Positions 39,954 through 47,599 of a DNA stretch of 64,000 nucleotides are shown here, in pieces. Each line of letters opens with the position of its first letter. Position 1 is the stretch's first letter. The DNA comes from Arthrobacter sp. AFG7.2 (GTDB lineage Bacteria > Actinomycetota > Actinomycetes > Actinomycetales > Micrococcaceae). The stretch lies in the NCBI RefSeq assembly GCF_002892835.1, contig NZ_PJMB01000002.1, positions 124,001 to 188,000 of the forward strand, in the 5' to 3' direction. Below the pieces are notes generated by a model, which was not told where the DNA came from, made no database searches, and saw only the letters and a list, made by a program, of their open reading frames with translations. Made by a program: the position numbers and the translations under genes.

Positions 39954-40604
39954 TCACAGGTTTGAGGTGTTCTGGGACGCCACTGGATAGGTGCACGTGA
40001 ACTCGCCGCGGTACCCAAAGAGAAACCCGAGGATGGGGTTCCGGACCTGCATCTGAATCGTAAACACGCCTCGGGCATCATCAAAGCTCTCGTAGAGGTC
40101 TGCCGTGCCTGTGCAGACGGCGGGAAATTCGAACGCCGCGAAGCCCTCGTAGAACCTTTGTGCCGCTGATTGCAGATGCAGTGATCCATCAGCCAGGACC
40201 TCCAAAGCGAGGTCAGTAGCAAGGTGCTGGTGGGTGCCGAGGTAGTCAACGATGCCGCCAGTTTGTTTGCTGTGCACCATGGTGGCGTCGAAGCGCCGGC
40301 GTTTGGAGTTGCTTAGTTCCAGAGTCCTGACGAAGGTGACGGTAGGGCGGCCGAAGTCATCGTTGTATGGGTAGTTCTCGATCGTGAAAGGAATGTTCTT
40401 TCCCTGGTCGGGAAACAGGATGTTGCGGTAGGTGCCCAGTTGCAGAAACGGGACTGTCCACCACGCCCCGCGGCGGACTTCGGAGAAGGTCCCGCGTCCC
40501 ACGCACGCGTAGCCTGCTTCAGTGTCAACGCCGAAGCGCTTCTGCAGCATCGGGTGCAGACGGTGGAAGTCATGGCCGAGTGCTAACTCAAAAATTGACG
40601 CCAC
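39954..40604 (-). CDS. DUF4166 domain protein
   Basis: The 216-residue protein opens MASIFELALGHDFHRLHPML then QKRFG, and has VGRGTFSEVRRGAWW, TYRNILFPDQGKNIPFTIEN, DFGRPTVTFVRTLEL and VRNPILGFLFGYRGEFTCTY. The LHPMLQ start, the PDxGxxxPFxI segment and the terminal GYxGxF block fit DUF4166, a beta-rich domain of unknown function. It starts 2 bp after the SRPBCC-type gene, so the two form an operon. The C-terminus ends in a polar tail. Confidence 0.85.
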   Translation of the reverse strand: MASIFELALGHDFHRLHPMLQKRFGVDTEAGYACVGRGTFSEVRRGAWWTVPFLQLGTYRNILFPDQGKNIPFTIENYPYNDDFGRPTVTFVRTLELSNSKRRRFDATMVHSKQTGGIVDYLGTHQHLATDLALEVLADGSLHLQSAAQRFYEGFAAFEFPAVCTGTADLYESFDDARGVFTIQMQVRNPILGFLFGYRGEFTCTYPVASQNTSNL

Positions 40605-40606
40605 GG

Positions 40607-41398
40607 TTATTCCTGCCCTCCCAGGTTGGCGCTCAGACCCGGTGTGGCTGGTTCAGGCAGATCAGCAAGTGCTGACGGGGCACGCCCGGAACGCGAGTCC
40701 GGAGCCTGGCGCAGGCATCGTCCTGCCCTGGGTACGGTCCGGCGGGGCGGCAGCATCAACGAAGCTGCCGCGATTGTCAGGCCCAGTGCTGCGGGGCCGG
40801 CGGTTCGTCCTGCCAGGGCTCGGCGGAGCATGACACAGGCGGTTAGAACGCCGCATGACCTGGCTGCGGCATCTATCAGCCAGTGGTTTCGGGAGTCCCT
40901 GGGATCGAGCTCGGACTCCGCCCACATTCTCAGGCGGTCAAAGCTTATTGCCGTCGCCCACCCCAAAGCGGGGCGGAAGATCCAACAGTCCAGGGCCCTT
41001 CCGAGAGCACCCATTCCCGGCTGATAGTTGTACCCCGTGATGAATCGCAGACCGTCCTCTGTCGGGAGATAGCGCCAATAACCGGAGCCATGCCCGATGG
41101 GTGACACAGGGTCAGCAGTGTCGAATATCAAAACCGAGGTGGCCTGCCCATTGGGCCTAAACCGGTGCCCTAGGGATGTGCCCGTTCCTTGGATGACATG
41201 TAGGGGAAGGCGGAACTCATAACGGAAATGAAGAAGTCCCTCGTCGTCTTGCTCAATCGGGGTAATTCGGGAGAACCGCAAATCCCATCGAGGGTGCAAC
41301 GCCGGGTCTTGGCTTAGCCTCCACACCCGATCCATTGCGGCCCGAATGCCAACCTCAACGTAAATCGGCCTGCGTGACATAGCAGCTGTTCTGCGCAT
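40607..41398 (-). CDS. SRPBCC (START-like) family protein with extra C-terminal region
   Basis: The 263-residue protein starts at ATG 41398 behind GGGGGAAAA. Its first 150 residues resemble the SRPBCC ligand-binding fold (VEVGIRAAMDRVWRLSQDPA, LHPRWDLRFSRITPIEQDDE, LHFRYEFRLPL). A hydrophobic segment (AAARSCGVLTACVMLRRAL, PAALGLTIAAASLML) follows at about 180-220, then a Pro/Arg-rich tail. It is 2 bp from the DUF4166 gene. A lipid or hydrophobic ligand is plausible, but no specific role can be given. Confidence 0.8.
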   Translation of the reverse strand: MRRTAAMSRRPIYVEVGIRAAMDRVWRLSQDPALHPRWDLRFSRITPIEQDDEGLLHFRYEFRLPLHVIQGTGTSLGHRFRPNGQATSVLIFDTADPVSPIGHGSGYWRYLPTEDGLRFITGYNYQPGMGALGRALDCWIFRPALGWATAISFDRLRMWAESELDPRDSRNHWLIDAAARSCGVLTACVMLRRALAGRTAGPAALGLTIAAASLMLPPRRTVPRAGRCLRQAPDSRSGRAPSALADLPEPATPGLSANLGGQE

Positions 41399-41644
41399 TT
41401 TTCCCCCACTGCAGCATCATAAAGGGCAGCACTCGCACGACTAAGGCCTACACAACGCACAAGTTCTTATTGCCGGCTCGATCTGAATGCCAGCAAGACC
41501 ATTGCCCCGTAAAGGGTTCCCAGATAGGGCTTCCCGCAACAGCCGGAACCGGATGCTAACAAGGTCTGAACAGCTCTGGGTGTGCCATCTCCCATGTAGG
41601 TTGGGTCTGTGGCTTAGTTTTCATCCCACCCCAAGGATGTGCAC

Positions 41645-42073
41645 GTGTGGAATGAGTTTTTAACCAAGCCCCCGCAGGGCGGTTTCGTTTTACTTCCCGA
41701 GAATGGGTGGGAAGCGCTCGTACTTGCCGTCGCTGGCTCAGGCCATGGTGCCCGTTATCCCAAACGCGGCGTTCGCAAGGAGATCTCCGTTGTTACGACA
41801 ACTGCCGGCTCCACAACGGTCAAGAAAGTCCCCTTCACCGACCAGGACCAAGGGATAATCGACGATTTCCTGGATGAGTACCTTGTGGCAGCGGGGTTTG
41901 AGCCTCGCCCAAGGGGCTATGACTGGTACTTGCGGTTGCCTAATGGAATAACGTCGTTTGACGAACTATGCGTTGTCCTCAATGCCGCCCTGGCTGAGGA
42001 AAATGCTGGCGGACACCCAGCCCAAGTACGTCCGGTGTTTGAACGAGTACTCGCAAACCTATATACGTACTGA
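41645..42073 (+). CDS. Hypothetical protein, about 142 aa
   Basis: A GTG at 41645 is preferred because AAGGA lies 7 bp upstream; a GTG at 41639 is too close to it. The protein reads VWNEFLTKPPQGGFVLLPEN, then WEALVLAVAGSGHGARYPKR and GFEPRPRGYDWYLRLPNGIT. It has mixed alpha/beta composition, no signal and no membrane helix. No family was recognised. Confidence 0.65.
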   Translation: MWNEFLTKPPQGGFVLLPENGWEALVLAVAGSGHGARYPKRGVRKEISVVTTTAGSTTVKKVPFTDQDQGIIDDFLDEYLVAAGFEPRPRGYDWYLRLPNGITSFDELCVVLNAALAEENAGGHPAQVRPVFERVLANLYTY

Positions 42074-42138
42074 TCAGGTTCGGGCGAAGCATTAGGCGCT
42101 CCTGGGATGGGCAGGGCGAATCGTTTGGCGGAGCATCA

Positions 42139-42351
42139 TCATCTTACGTGTGCTTCGTATTCTGCATTTCTGGACGTGTGGCTGAACCCGAGTTGCAACG
42201 AAGGTGAAGGGTTGAAGTGGCAATACATTTCGATGGTGGTGCCGTGGATCTGCCACTTGGAGGACGCGCTGCCCGAACGATGGGTGGACTCATCCGATGG
42301 AGGGCCATACTTTTCGCGAAGCTCTGCATAAATGTCGCGGTATCTGCTCAA
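42139..42351 (-). pseudogene. Possible truncated gene (C-terminal fragment)
   Basis: Reading from a TTG at 42351 the frame gives SRYRDIYAELREKYGPPSDE, then SSKWQIHGTTIEMYCHFNPS and LQLGFSHTSRNAEYEAHVR before the stop. The composition is protein-like, but there is no good start or ribosome-binding site, and the frame continues upstream into the end of the next gene. A truncated or decayed gene is more likely than an intact one. Confidence 0.4.
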
Positions 42352-42383
42352 GACGAGAGAGCTATCGGCTGACTGATCGACGG

Positions 42384-42671
42384 CTACAGGTAAACCCTCC
42401 GCGCCCAGCTCGGCCAGGCGTCCGGTCGGGTGTCGAGGTCGATGCCTTGCAGACGAATCAAGCAAACCTCATCTGGGAGTCGCGTTACCGCCCAGAGGCT
42501 GTGCGAGCGGCCTTGAGAATGCAGACGAATCCATTCGAGCACTTCATCGAGGTCCGCGCCCGAAAGCTCCCACTCCTGTTTCGAGCCGTCTTCGGCCCAG
42601 AAGTAGACGCGGTACTTCGGATCGTCGACCTGCAAGGTCTGATCCCGTGAATCGATGAGTTCTGCTCTCAT
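42384..42671 (-). CDS. Small hypothetical protein (95 aa)
   Basis: The ATG at 42671 (MRAELIDSRDQTLQVDDPKY) gives 95 residues, with RVYFWAEDGSKQEWELSGAD, LDEVLEWIRLHSQGRSHSLW and VTRLPDEVCLIRLQGIDLD. An ATG at 42713 is a longer option. It ends DAWPSWARRVYL. No family was recognised. It is divergent from the PadR gene at 42725, so the two may share control. Confidence 0.65.
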   Translation of the reverse strand: MRAELIDSRDQTLQVDDPKYRVYFWAEDGSKQEWELSGADLDEVLEWIRLHSQGRSHSLWAVTRLPDEVCLIRLQGIDLDTRPDAWPSWARRVYL

Positions 42672-42724
42672 CCAACGACCGTACCTCTTGCACCAGAGCC
42701 CCGGTTTGGCCATCCGCTTTCGAT

Positions 42725-43084
42725 ATGCCACGACGTAAAGCCGGAACATTGCTTCCACTGGAGGTACGCATCCTTGAGATTGCCAGGAAAGCACAGTCGG
42801 ACGGCAACCCCATGTATGGGTTTGCCCTGGCGAGTGCGTTGTCGGATGACGCCGGAAAGTCGCTGACCAGTCATGGCACGTTGTACAAGGCGCTGGGGCG
42901 TTTAGCCGATGCCGGCCTTCTGGAGACCGAGTGGGAAGATCCCGAGATAGCGGAGGCTGAGGGACGTCCCCGGCGCCACCTGTACCGCATCTCATTGAGG
43001 GGGAGTGCTGCGCTGATTGAGGCTCGCACCGTACCTGCCGTAAGCGCGCGCCCGCTGTCGACGCTCCGTCCGGTTCAGCCATGA
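42725..43084 (+). CDS. PadR family transcriptional regulator
   Basis: The 119-residue protein has the PadR winged helix: LLPLEVRILEIARKAQSDGN, PMYGFALASALSDDAGKSLT, SHGTLYKALGRLADAGLLET, EWEDPEIAEAEGRPRRHLYR and ISLRGSAAL. The GTLYKALxRLxxxGLL and GRPRRxYxIT-type motifs are diagnostic. It overlaps the next gene by ATGA. In such pairs the downstream membrane protein is normally repressed by the PadR protein and anchors an antimicrobial-stress response. The ligand is unknown. Confidence 0.92.
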   Translation: MPRRKAGTLLPLEVRILEIARKAQSDGNPMYGFALASALSDDAGKSLTSHGTLYKALGRLADAGLLETEWEDPEIAEAEGRPRRHLYRISLRGSAALIEARTVPAVSARPLSTLRPVQP

Positions 43085-43632
43085 ACTCTCTGCCGGAACT
43101 TCCGGATTCGAGAACGATGTCGGCCGTTCTTCGATGGGTCACTTTCTACACACGCTTCACCCCTGCCCGCGTGGCACAGGAGCGATATGACGAGTTGCGT
43201 TCAGACCTCTACGAGCAATTCGTTGACGGCAAGCGGCAGGGGCTCTCCCGCGGTTCTATTGATCGGGCAATCGCCGGCCGGGCCCTCCGCGGTCTGGCCG
43301 CTGATCTGAGCTGGAGCAGAAAACAGCTCCAACGAAAGGAAACGAACATGAGCAACCCGCAGGCAGCATCAGAACCTACCAACGGTCCTGTAACCATCCG
43401 CCTCAGTAGCCTCGTTTGGTTTGTCCTTACGCTTTTGGCGGGGATTGGCCTGGCCACCTCAATCACGGAACTTGTCGAATATGGGGGCAACCGTTTCGGT
43501 TTTGTTCCCTGGCCGGGGGCCGGCAACATCAAGATCACGCTCGTCCAGCTCGGTTGCAGTGCCGTTCTCCTCGTCCCGGCCACCATCATCACGGTCAAGA
43601 GACTGATTAAGCATCACGCTCGGAACGCCTAA
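43081..43632 (+). CDS. Membrane protein co-transcribed with PadR
   Basis: The 183-residue protein has a soluble N-terminal helix domain (LRWVTFYTRFTPARVAQERY, DELRSDLYEQFVDGKRQGLS, RALRGLAADLSWSRKQL), like the helical prefix that often follows PadR genes. Two membrane helices follow (LVWFVLTLLAGIGLATSITE and ITLVQLGCSAVLLVPATIIT). It overlaps PadR by ATGA, a very common arrangement for regulator plus regulated membrane partner. The biochemical role is unknown. Confidence 0.8.
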   Translation: MNSLPELPDSRTMSAVLRWVTFYTRFTPARVAQERYDELRSDLYEQFVDGKRQGLSRGSIDRAIAGRALRGLAADLSWSRKQLQRKETNMSNPQAASEPTNGPVTIRLSSLVWFVLTLLAGIGLATSITELVEYGGNRFGFVPWPGAGNIKITLVQLGCSAVLLVPATIITVKRLIKHHARNA

Positions 43633-43801
43633 GGGCGTTCAGATCACGCGGGATCCCCGTCTCCCCACACACGCAGGGCACGACCTGAAAGAGGATGCCG
43701 GACCCAGCTGAAGTGCAAACGATGTACCGGTGAAGGTCCAGCGACGTAGATGCTCACGATTCCACGGGCGGGCCCGTCAGGGTGCCTGCAACAATGGGCG
43801 G

Positions 43802-44524
43802 GTGCCTATCAACACCTATCCCATCCGGCGGCTGTCAGAGGATCACAGTAATGTGCTGGACCGCAGCCAGTGGCCTGCCGTGTTACCTGCGGTAGCAGCG
43901 ATTCTGGACGATGGGCTCGATCTAGCGCCCGCCACCATATTTGTTGGTGAGAACGGTGCTGGAAAGTCGACACTGGTGGAAGCGATCGCTCTGGCTTACG
44001 GCTTGTCCCCTGAAGGTGGATCAACGGGTGCGCGTCACACGACCAGGTCAACAGAATCAGTGCTTGCCGATCACCTACAGCTCGTAAGGAACGCAGGAAC
44101 AACTCGACGCGGCTACTTCCTGCGCGCCGAGACGATGCATGGGTTCTTCACCTACCTGGAGAAGAACCCGAGCACGTCACGTCGTGACATCGCCTTCCAC
44201 GACATGTCCCACGGAGAATCGTTCCTTCAGCTAGCCGTTGACCGCTTTCGTGGAGACGGGCTGTGGGTGCTCGATGAACCGGAATCTGCATTGTCCTTCA
44301 CCGGATGCCTCACACTCCTGGCTGTACTGAAAGAGCTGTTGGCTGGCGGCCATTCCCAGGTGATCATGTCCACCCACTCGCCACTTCTGGCGTCCCTCCC
44401 TGGTGCCCAAATTCTGGAAGTCGGCCCTTGGGGCCTGCGGCCAAACAATTGGGAAGACCTGGATCTTGTCAGGAACTGGCGGTCATTCTTGGAATCGCCA
44501 GAACGCTACCTCCGACACATTTAA
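43802..44524 (+). CDS. Small AAA-family ATPase (ABC/SMC-like ATPase domain)
   Basis: The GTG at 43802 (VPINTYPIRRLSEDHSNVLD) gives 240 residues; an earlier GTG at 43730 would add an Arg-rich stretch unlike the family. Walker A is GENGAGKST at about 49-57, the signature is HDMSHGESFLQLA near 135, and Walker B is DGLWVLDEPESALSFTG, followed by MSTHSPLLASLPGAQI. Such single-domain ATPases (COG3910-like) are widespread and their role is unclear. It is followed by an unrecognised 356-residue gene on the same strand. Confidence 0.88.
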   Translation: MPINTYPIRRLSEDHSNVLDRSQWPAVLPAVAAILDDGLDLAPATIFVGENGAGKSTLVEAIALAYGLSPEGGSTGARHTTRSTESVLADHLQLVRNAGTTRRGYFLRAETMHGFFTYLEKNPSTSRRDIAFHDMSHGESFLQLAVDRFRGDGLWVLDEPESALSFTGCLTLLAVLKELLAGGHSQVIMSTHSPLLASLPGAQILEVGPWGLRPNNWEDLDLVRNWRSFLESPERYLRHI

Positions 44525-44593
44525 TTAAGAAAGATATCGATCTCAGAATCTTCCGCTCAGGTTTTGCCGGTGGTGCGGTGCGAGGATGATCTG

Positions 44594-45664
44594 ATGACAG
44601 CAACTGTTGATCTGCTCCTGCAAGGTCCTCGAGGCCGCCGGCTGTGCCTTGAGTTGGCTATGGGGCTTGATCAGGAGGTTAGAACCGCGGTCTTCTGGTT
44701 AGCCCATGAACTTGACAGCGGCAGGGGTACATCCAGGGTTCTGCTGTCCGCTGTTTCCTCCGCTGACGTACAGGTTGAGCCCCCTGCTCCGTCCTTGGAG
44801 TGGTTGGCGGCGAGCCTAAGATCTTTGGACTACTCAGACCTGCAAGAAAGTCAGGTACAGGGGGCCCTTGAGCGTTCCGTTGACAGTGCAAGGTATTGGC
44901 AACCGCCCGATGGAGAGGACGTCCTGGCCGGACTCGCGGTGGTAGCCGAGGCGTTGTCCCCGGCCGCCGAACAGTTTATCTCCTCGCCCCGTATGCAATG
45001 GTGCTTTCAGCCCCGGCAGGTAGAGCAGTGGGCGATCGACTGGCGTCATGCCGACGATCCAGCACCCCTACCGAAAAACCCAGGAAAGACGCTGACAGAA
45101 TGGGCCCGCAGGGAACGCGCGGAGGAAGCGACGGCGGCACGAGACCGCCCCGGCGATCCCACCGCTAACGTTTCGGGAACCTGGTGGTCCATCCCGCACG
45201 GGCTGATACAAACCGTGGGGCAACTCCCTGCCGGGCTTAGCCTGGTGGAAGATTCCCTGGGGTGGGAGCACGCCACCACCGTTCCTGTTCGCGGATCCGG
45301 CAAGGTACTTGAGCTAAAGGCAGCAGAGGACTGGGTAAACCTCTGCCGCAAGTTCCCCCTGGAAGTCACAGCGTCCAGGCGTCATGACTGGTTCCACACC
45401 ACCGGACGACATGGAAGATGGGTAATTCCGAACTGGGAAAAAGTCGCCAGCGAATGGGACGCCGCGCACCTTACAGTCATGGGATACCTCAACGCCGCTG
45501 GGCGCCCCCTTGAGGTTGACCTCGAAACTGCAACGGTGATTGCGGGCTGGGACCCTGACAGCACGATCTGGCTCACGGACGTAGCGCGTGAATGGATTGG
45601 CCCCAGGCAGCAATGGCAGCGAGACTCGAACCGCGACGAATGGATTCGAGCGCGAAACAAGTGA
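44594..45664 (+). CDS. Hypothetical protein, 356 aa
   Basis: ATG 44594 has GAGGAT six bases upstream. The protein begins MTATVDLLLQGPRGRRLCLE and continues LAMGLDQEVRTAVFWLAHEL, ESQVQGALERSVDSARYWQP, EWARRERAEEATAARDRPGD, and a second half with VNLCRKFPLEVTASRRHDWF and VIPNWEKVASEWDAAHLTVM. It ends GWDPDSTIWLTDVAREWIGP. It has no signal or membrane helix. No family motif was found. Seventy bp separate it from the AAA ATPase gene, so they may be co-transcribed. Confidence 0.75.
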   Translation: MTATVDLLLQGPRGRRLCLELAMGLDQEVRTAVFWLAHELDSGRGTSRVLLSAVSSADVQVEPPAPSLEWLAASLRSLDYSDLQESQVQGALERSVDSARYWQPPDGEDVLAGLAVVAEALSPAAEQFISSPRMQWCFQPRQVEQWAIDWRHADDPAPLPKNPGKTLTEWARRERAEEATAARDRPGDPTANVSGTWWSIPHGLIQTVGQLPAGLSLVEDSLGWEHATTVPVRGSGKVLELKAAEDWVNLCRKFPLEVTASRRHDWFHTTGRHGRWVIPNWEKVASEWDAAHLTVMGYLNAAGRPLEVDLETATVIAGWDPDSTIWLTDVAREWIGPRQQWQRDSNRDEWIRARNK

Positions 45665-45768
45665 GCCCTCTTGAATCTAGCCGGGGCCCTGAGCGAGGGA
45701 GTAGGCCGTAAGGCTGTGAGCTGAATGTAGGCTGGGTATTCAAGTTGAACGATTGGGGGAGGACAGCT

Positions 45769-46161
45769 ATGAAACGGGTTGTTGAGGTCATTGCCGCAGC
45801 CATTATTGCTGCTTCGTTGGCCTCCTGTTCCGCCTCCGAAGCCACCCCGCCGCCCGCAGATGGTGGCACTTTCCAGACCATTGAAGAGTTGAAGGTGGCT
45901 GTGAACTCCGCCGGGCTGCCCTGCACGGATATGGTTTTGGACAAACCCCCTTCCAAGTTCGCTGCCGAGTCGGCAACCTGTGGTGAGTTCACGTCCCTTG
46001 CGCTCTATAGCGATGACCTGCATTTGCAGTCGCAACTGGATTTCTTGAGGCCAAGCGGACAAAGGGCGGTCAATATCGGTAAGAACTGGACCGTAATAAG
46101 CGAAGATCCCAACCGCATCCAAAAAAGCCTGGGCGGGACCGTCCTTCATACGGGCCCGTAA
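45769..46161 (+). CDS. Small lipoprotein, distant paralogue of 34424
   Basis: ATG 45769 has GGGGGAGGA upstream. The 130-residue protein has a lipoprotein signal (VIAAAIIAASLASCSASEAT, lipobox LASC). The mature part, TIEELKVAVNSAGLPCTDMV, SATCGEFTSLALYSDDLHLQ and RAVNIGKNWTVISEDPN, matches the order of elements in the lipoprotein at 34424. Two Cys in the mature domain may pair. Function unknown. Confidence 0.78.
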   Translation: MKRVVEVIAAAIIAASLASCSASEATPPPADGGTFQTIEELKVAVNSAGLPCTDMVLDKPPSKFAAESATCGEFTSLALYSDDLHLQSQLDFLRPSGQRAVNIGKNWTVISEDPNRIQKSLGGTVLHTGP

Positions 46162-46163
46162 CT

Positions 46164-46589
46164 CTAACGGAACTGTGCAAACACCCGGATCGGTCCCGGA
46201 CGGAAGTCGGCCCCCTCAGTGAAGCCCATGGCCTCGTAAAAGGACCGTTGCCTTGGTTCGTCGTCGGTAATCAAGACTCTTTGCCGGACGTGTCCATATC
46301 TCTCCACGACGCGGGTCAGCAAAGTACGCCCCACCCCTTCTCTCTGGAACGCCGGCCTCACCACGATGTCCTGCACGTAGCAAATGGTCGCGTCGTCGGA
46401 GATGGCCCGTGCCAGTCCAACCAGCTCACCGTCCGCAGCACGGGCGGTCACGACAAAGGAGGAACCCTTGATTGCGCTGAGGAGCAGTTCCGGATCTTTG
46501 GTGTAGGCATCCCAACGCACAGATTCGTACAGGGACAGTACTTCGGCAGGGTGCAATTCGCTGGAAGAACTTATGGTGTAGCGGGACAT
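46164..46589 (-). CDS. GNAT family N-acetyltransferase
   Basis: The 141-residue protein has the GNAT fold: VRWDAYTKDPELLLSAIKGS, SFVVTARAADGELVGLARAI, ISDDATICYVQDIVVRPAFQ, REGVGRTLLTRVVERYGHV (the acetyl-CoA pyrophosphate loop Q-R-x-G-V-G) and QRSFYEAMGFTEG. It transfers an acetyl group from acetyl-CoA to an amine; the target is unknown. It ends 2 bp from the convergent lipoprotein. Confidence 0.9.
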   Translation of the reverse strand: MSRYTISSSSELHPAEVLSLYESVRWDAYTKDPELLLSAIKGSSFVVTARAADGELVGLARAISDDATICYVQDIVVRPAFQREGVGRTLLTRVVERYGHVRQRVLITDDEPRQRSFYEAMGFTEGADFRPGPIRVFAQFR

Positions 46590-46634
46590 CCGACCAGTCT
46601 CGCATGGGGCCCAATCTGCCTGCCGATGTGAGTA

Positions 46635-47072
46635 TCAGTCCTTTTGCAGCTTCTCTGCGAGCATCACGATGATGCCGCTGGGTCCGCGGAGGTACGTGAG
46701 CTTGTACAGATCCTCGTAGGTTGCCACACCGCGAAGTGGATGGCATCCGTGCCTGGCAGCGACTACAAGAGCCTCCTCAATGTTGTCCACTGAGAAGGCC
46801 ACGCGGTGCATGCCGATGTCATTGGGCCGAGTTGGACCCGACTCGATCGCCTGCGGGTGGATGTACTCAAAGAGCTCAAGCCGGCCGTAGCCGTCGGGCG
46901 TCTGGAGCATCGCAATCCTGGCGTGGTTGCCATCCAGCCCCACGGCGGTGTCCGTCCACTCCCCGCTGACCGTGTCACGGCCGACAACAGTCAGGCCGAG
47001 ATCGGTGAAAAAGGCGATGGTTGCTTCAAGGTCGCGAACGGCGATTCCGACGTTCTCAAGTCTGATGGCCAT
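46635..47072 (-). CDS. VOC family protein (glyoxalase-like)
   Basis: Starting at ATG 47072 (MAIRLENVGIAVRDLEATIA) gives 145 residues. It shows paired VOC units: FFTDLGLTVVGRDTV, DGNHARIAMLQTPDGYGRLE, HRVAFSVDNIEEALVVAARH and TYLRGPSGIIVMLAEKL. The metal positions (His in NVGIAV-type start is absent; Glu in GRLELFEY, His in MHRVAF) suggest a partial metal site. Substrate unknown. Confidence 0.88.
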   Translation of the reverse strand: MAIRLENVGIAVRDLEATIAFFTDLGLTVVGRDTVSGEWTDTAVGLDGNHARIAMLQTPDGYGRLELFEYIHPQAIESGPTRPNDIGMHRVAFSVDNIEEALVVAARHGCHPLRGVATYEDLYKLTYLRGPSGIIVMLAEKLQKD

Positions 47073-47228
47073 GTGCCAAAAACTACCAAGGCGACCAGGA
47101 TCACGCCATGGGTTCCAAAAGCCAGGCACAGGCCTTCAGCCAGAGGTAAATCATGTTCCGTGGAACCGCAAGGACGTCTCTTTGAAAAAGAGCTGGAGAC
47201 CCGGCCGCCTGCGTGGCACCATCGGGAC

Positions 47229-47567
47229 ATGACCAAATATCTCATCTCTTTCCCCAGTGAAGCCATGGTGCTCACCGAGGATGAGTTCCCGGCCGTCGTC
47301 GCCGAATCCCACGCCGTCATCGAGGAAGCGAAGGCTGCGGGCGTCTATGTATTTGGTGGTGGAATCGACGAGAACGTGGATCCGGTGCTCGTCTCCGCAG
47401 ATGGATCGGTGAGCGCCGGGACTTATCCGCACTCAGAACTGAAAGGTGGCTTCACCGTGCTGGAGCTGCCAAGCCGTGCGGATGCAGTGGAGTGGGCGCG
47501 CAAAATTGCAGCGGCCTGCCGTTGCTCGCAGGAGCTCCGGGAATTCATGTACGACCCCGCGAGCTAG
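47229..47567 (+). CDS. YCII-related (DGPF-type) domain protein
   Basis: ATG 47229 (MTKYLISFPSEAMVLTEDEF) gives 112 residues: PAVVAESHAVIEEAKAAGVY, VFGGGIDENVDPVLVSADGS, FTVLELPSRADAVEWARKIA then CRCSQELREFMYDP. The layout matches YCII/DGPF proteins, a ferredoxin-like fold with unclear roles that are often linked to ECF sigma factors. Here no sigma gene is adjacent. Confidence 0.82.
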   Translation: MTKYLISFPSEAMVLTEDEFPAVVAESHAVIEEAKAAGVYVFGGGIDENVDPVLVSADGSVSAGTYPHSELKGGFTVLELPSRADAVEWARKIAAACRCSQELREFMYDPAS

Positions 47568-47599
47568 CAAGGGCCCGATCCATCAGGAACGTCCCGGCA

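Noticed and set aside
43802..45664. Calling the ATPase/orphan pair a phage-defence system
   Set aside because: No nuclease, toxin or sensor motif was identified in the partner; kept only as a low-interest lead.
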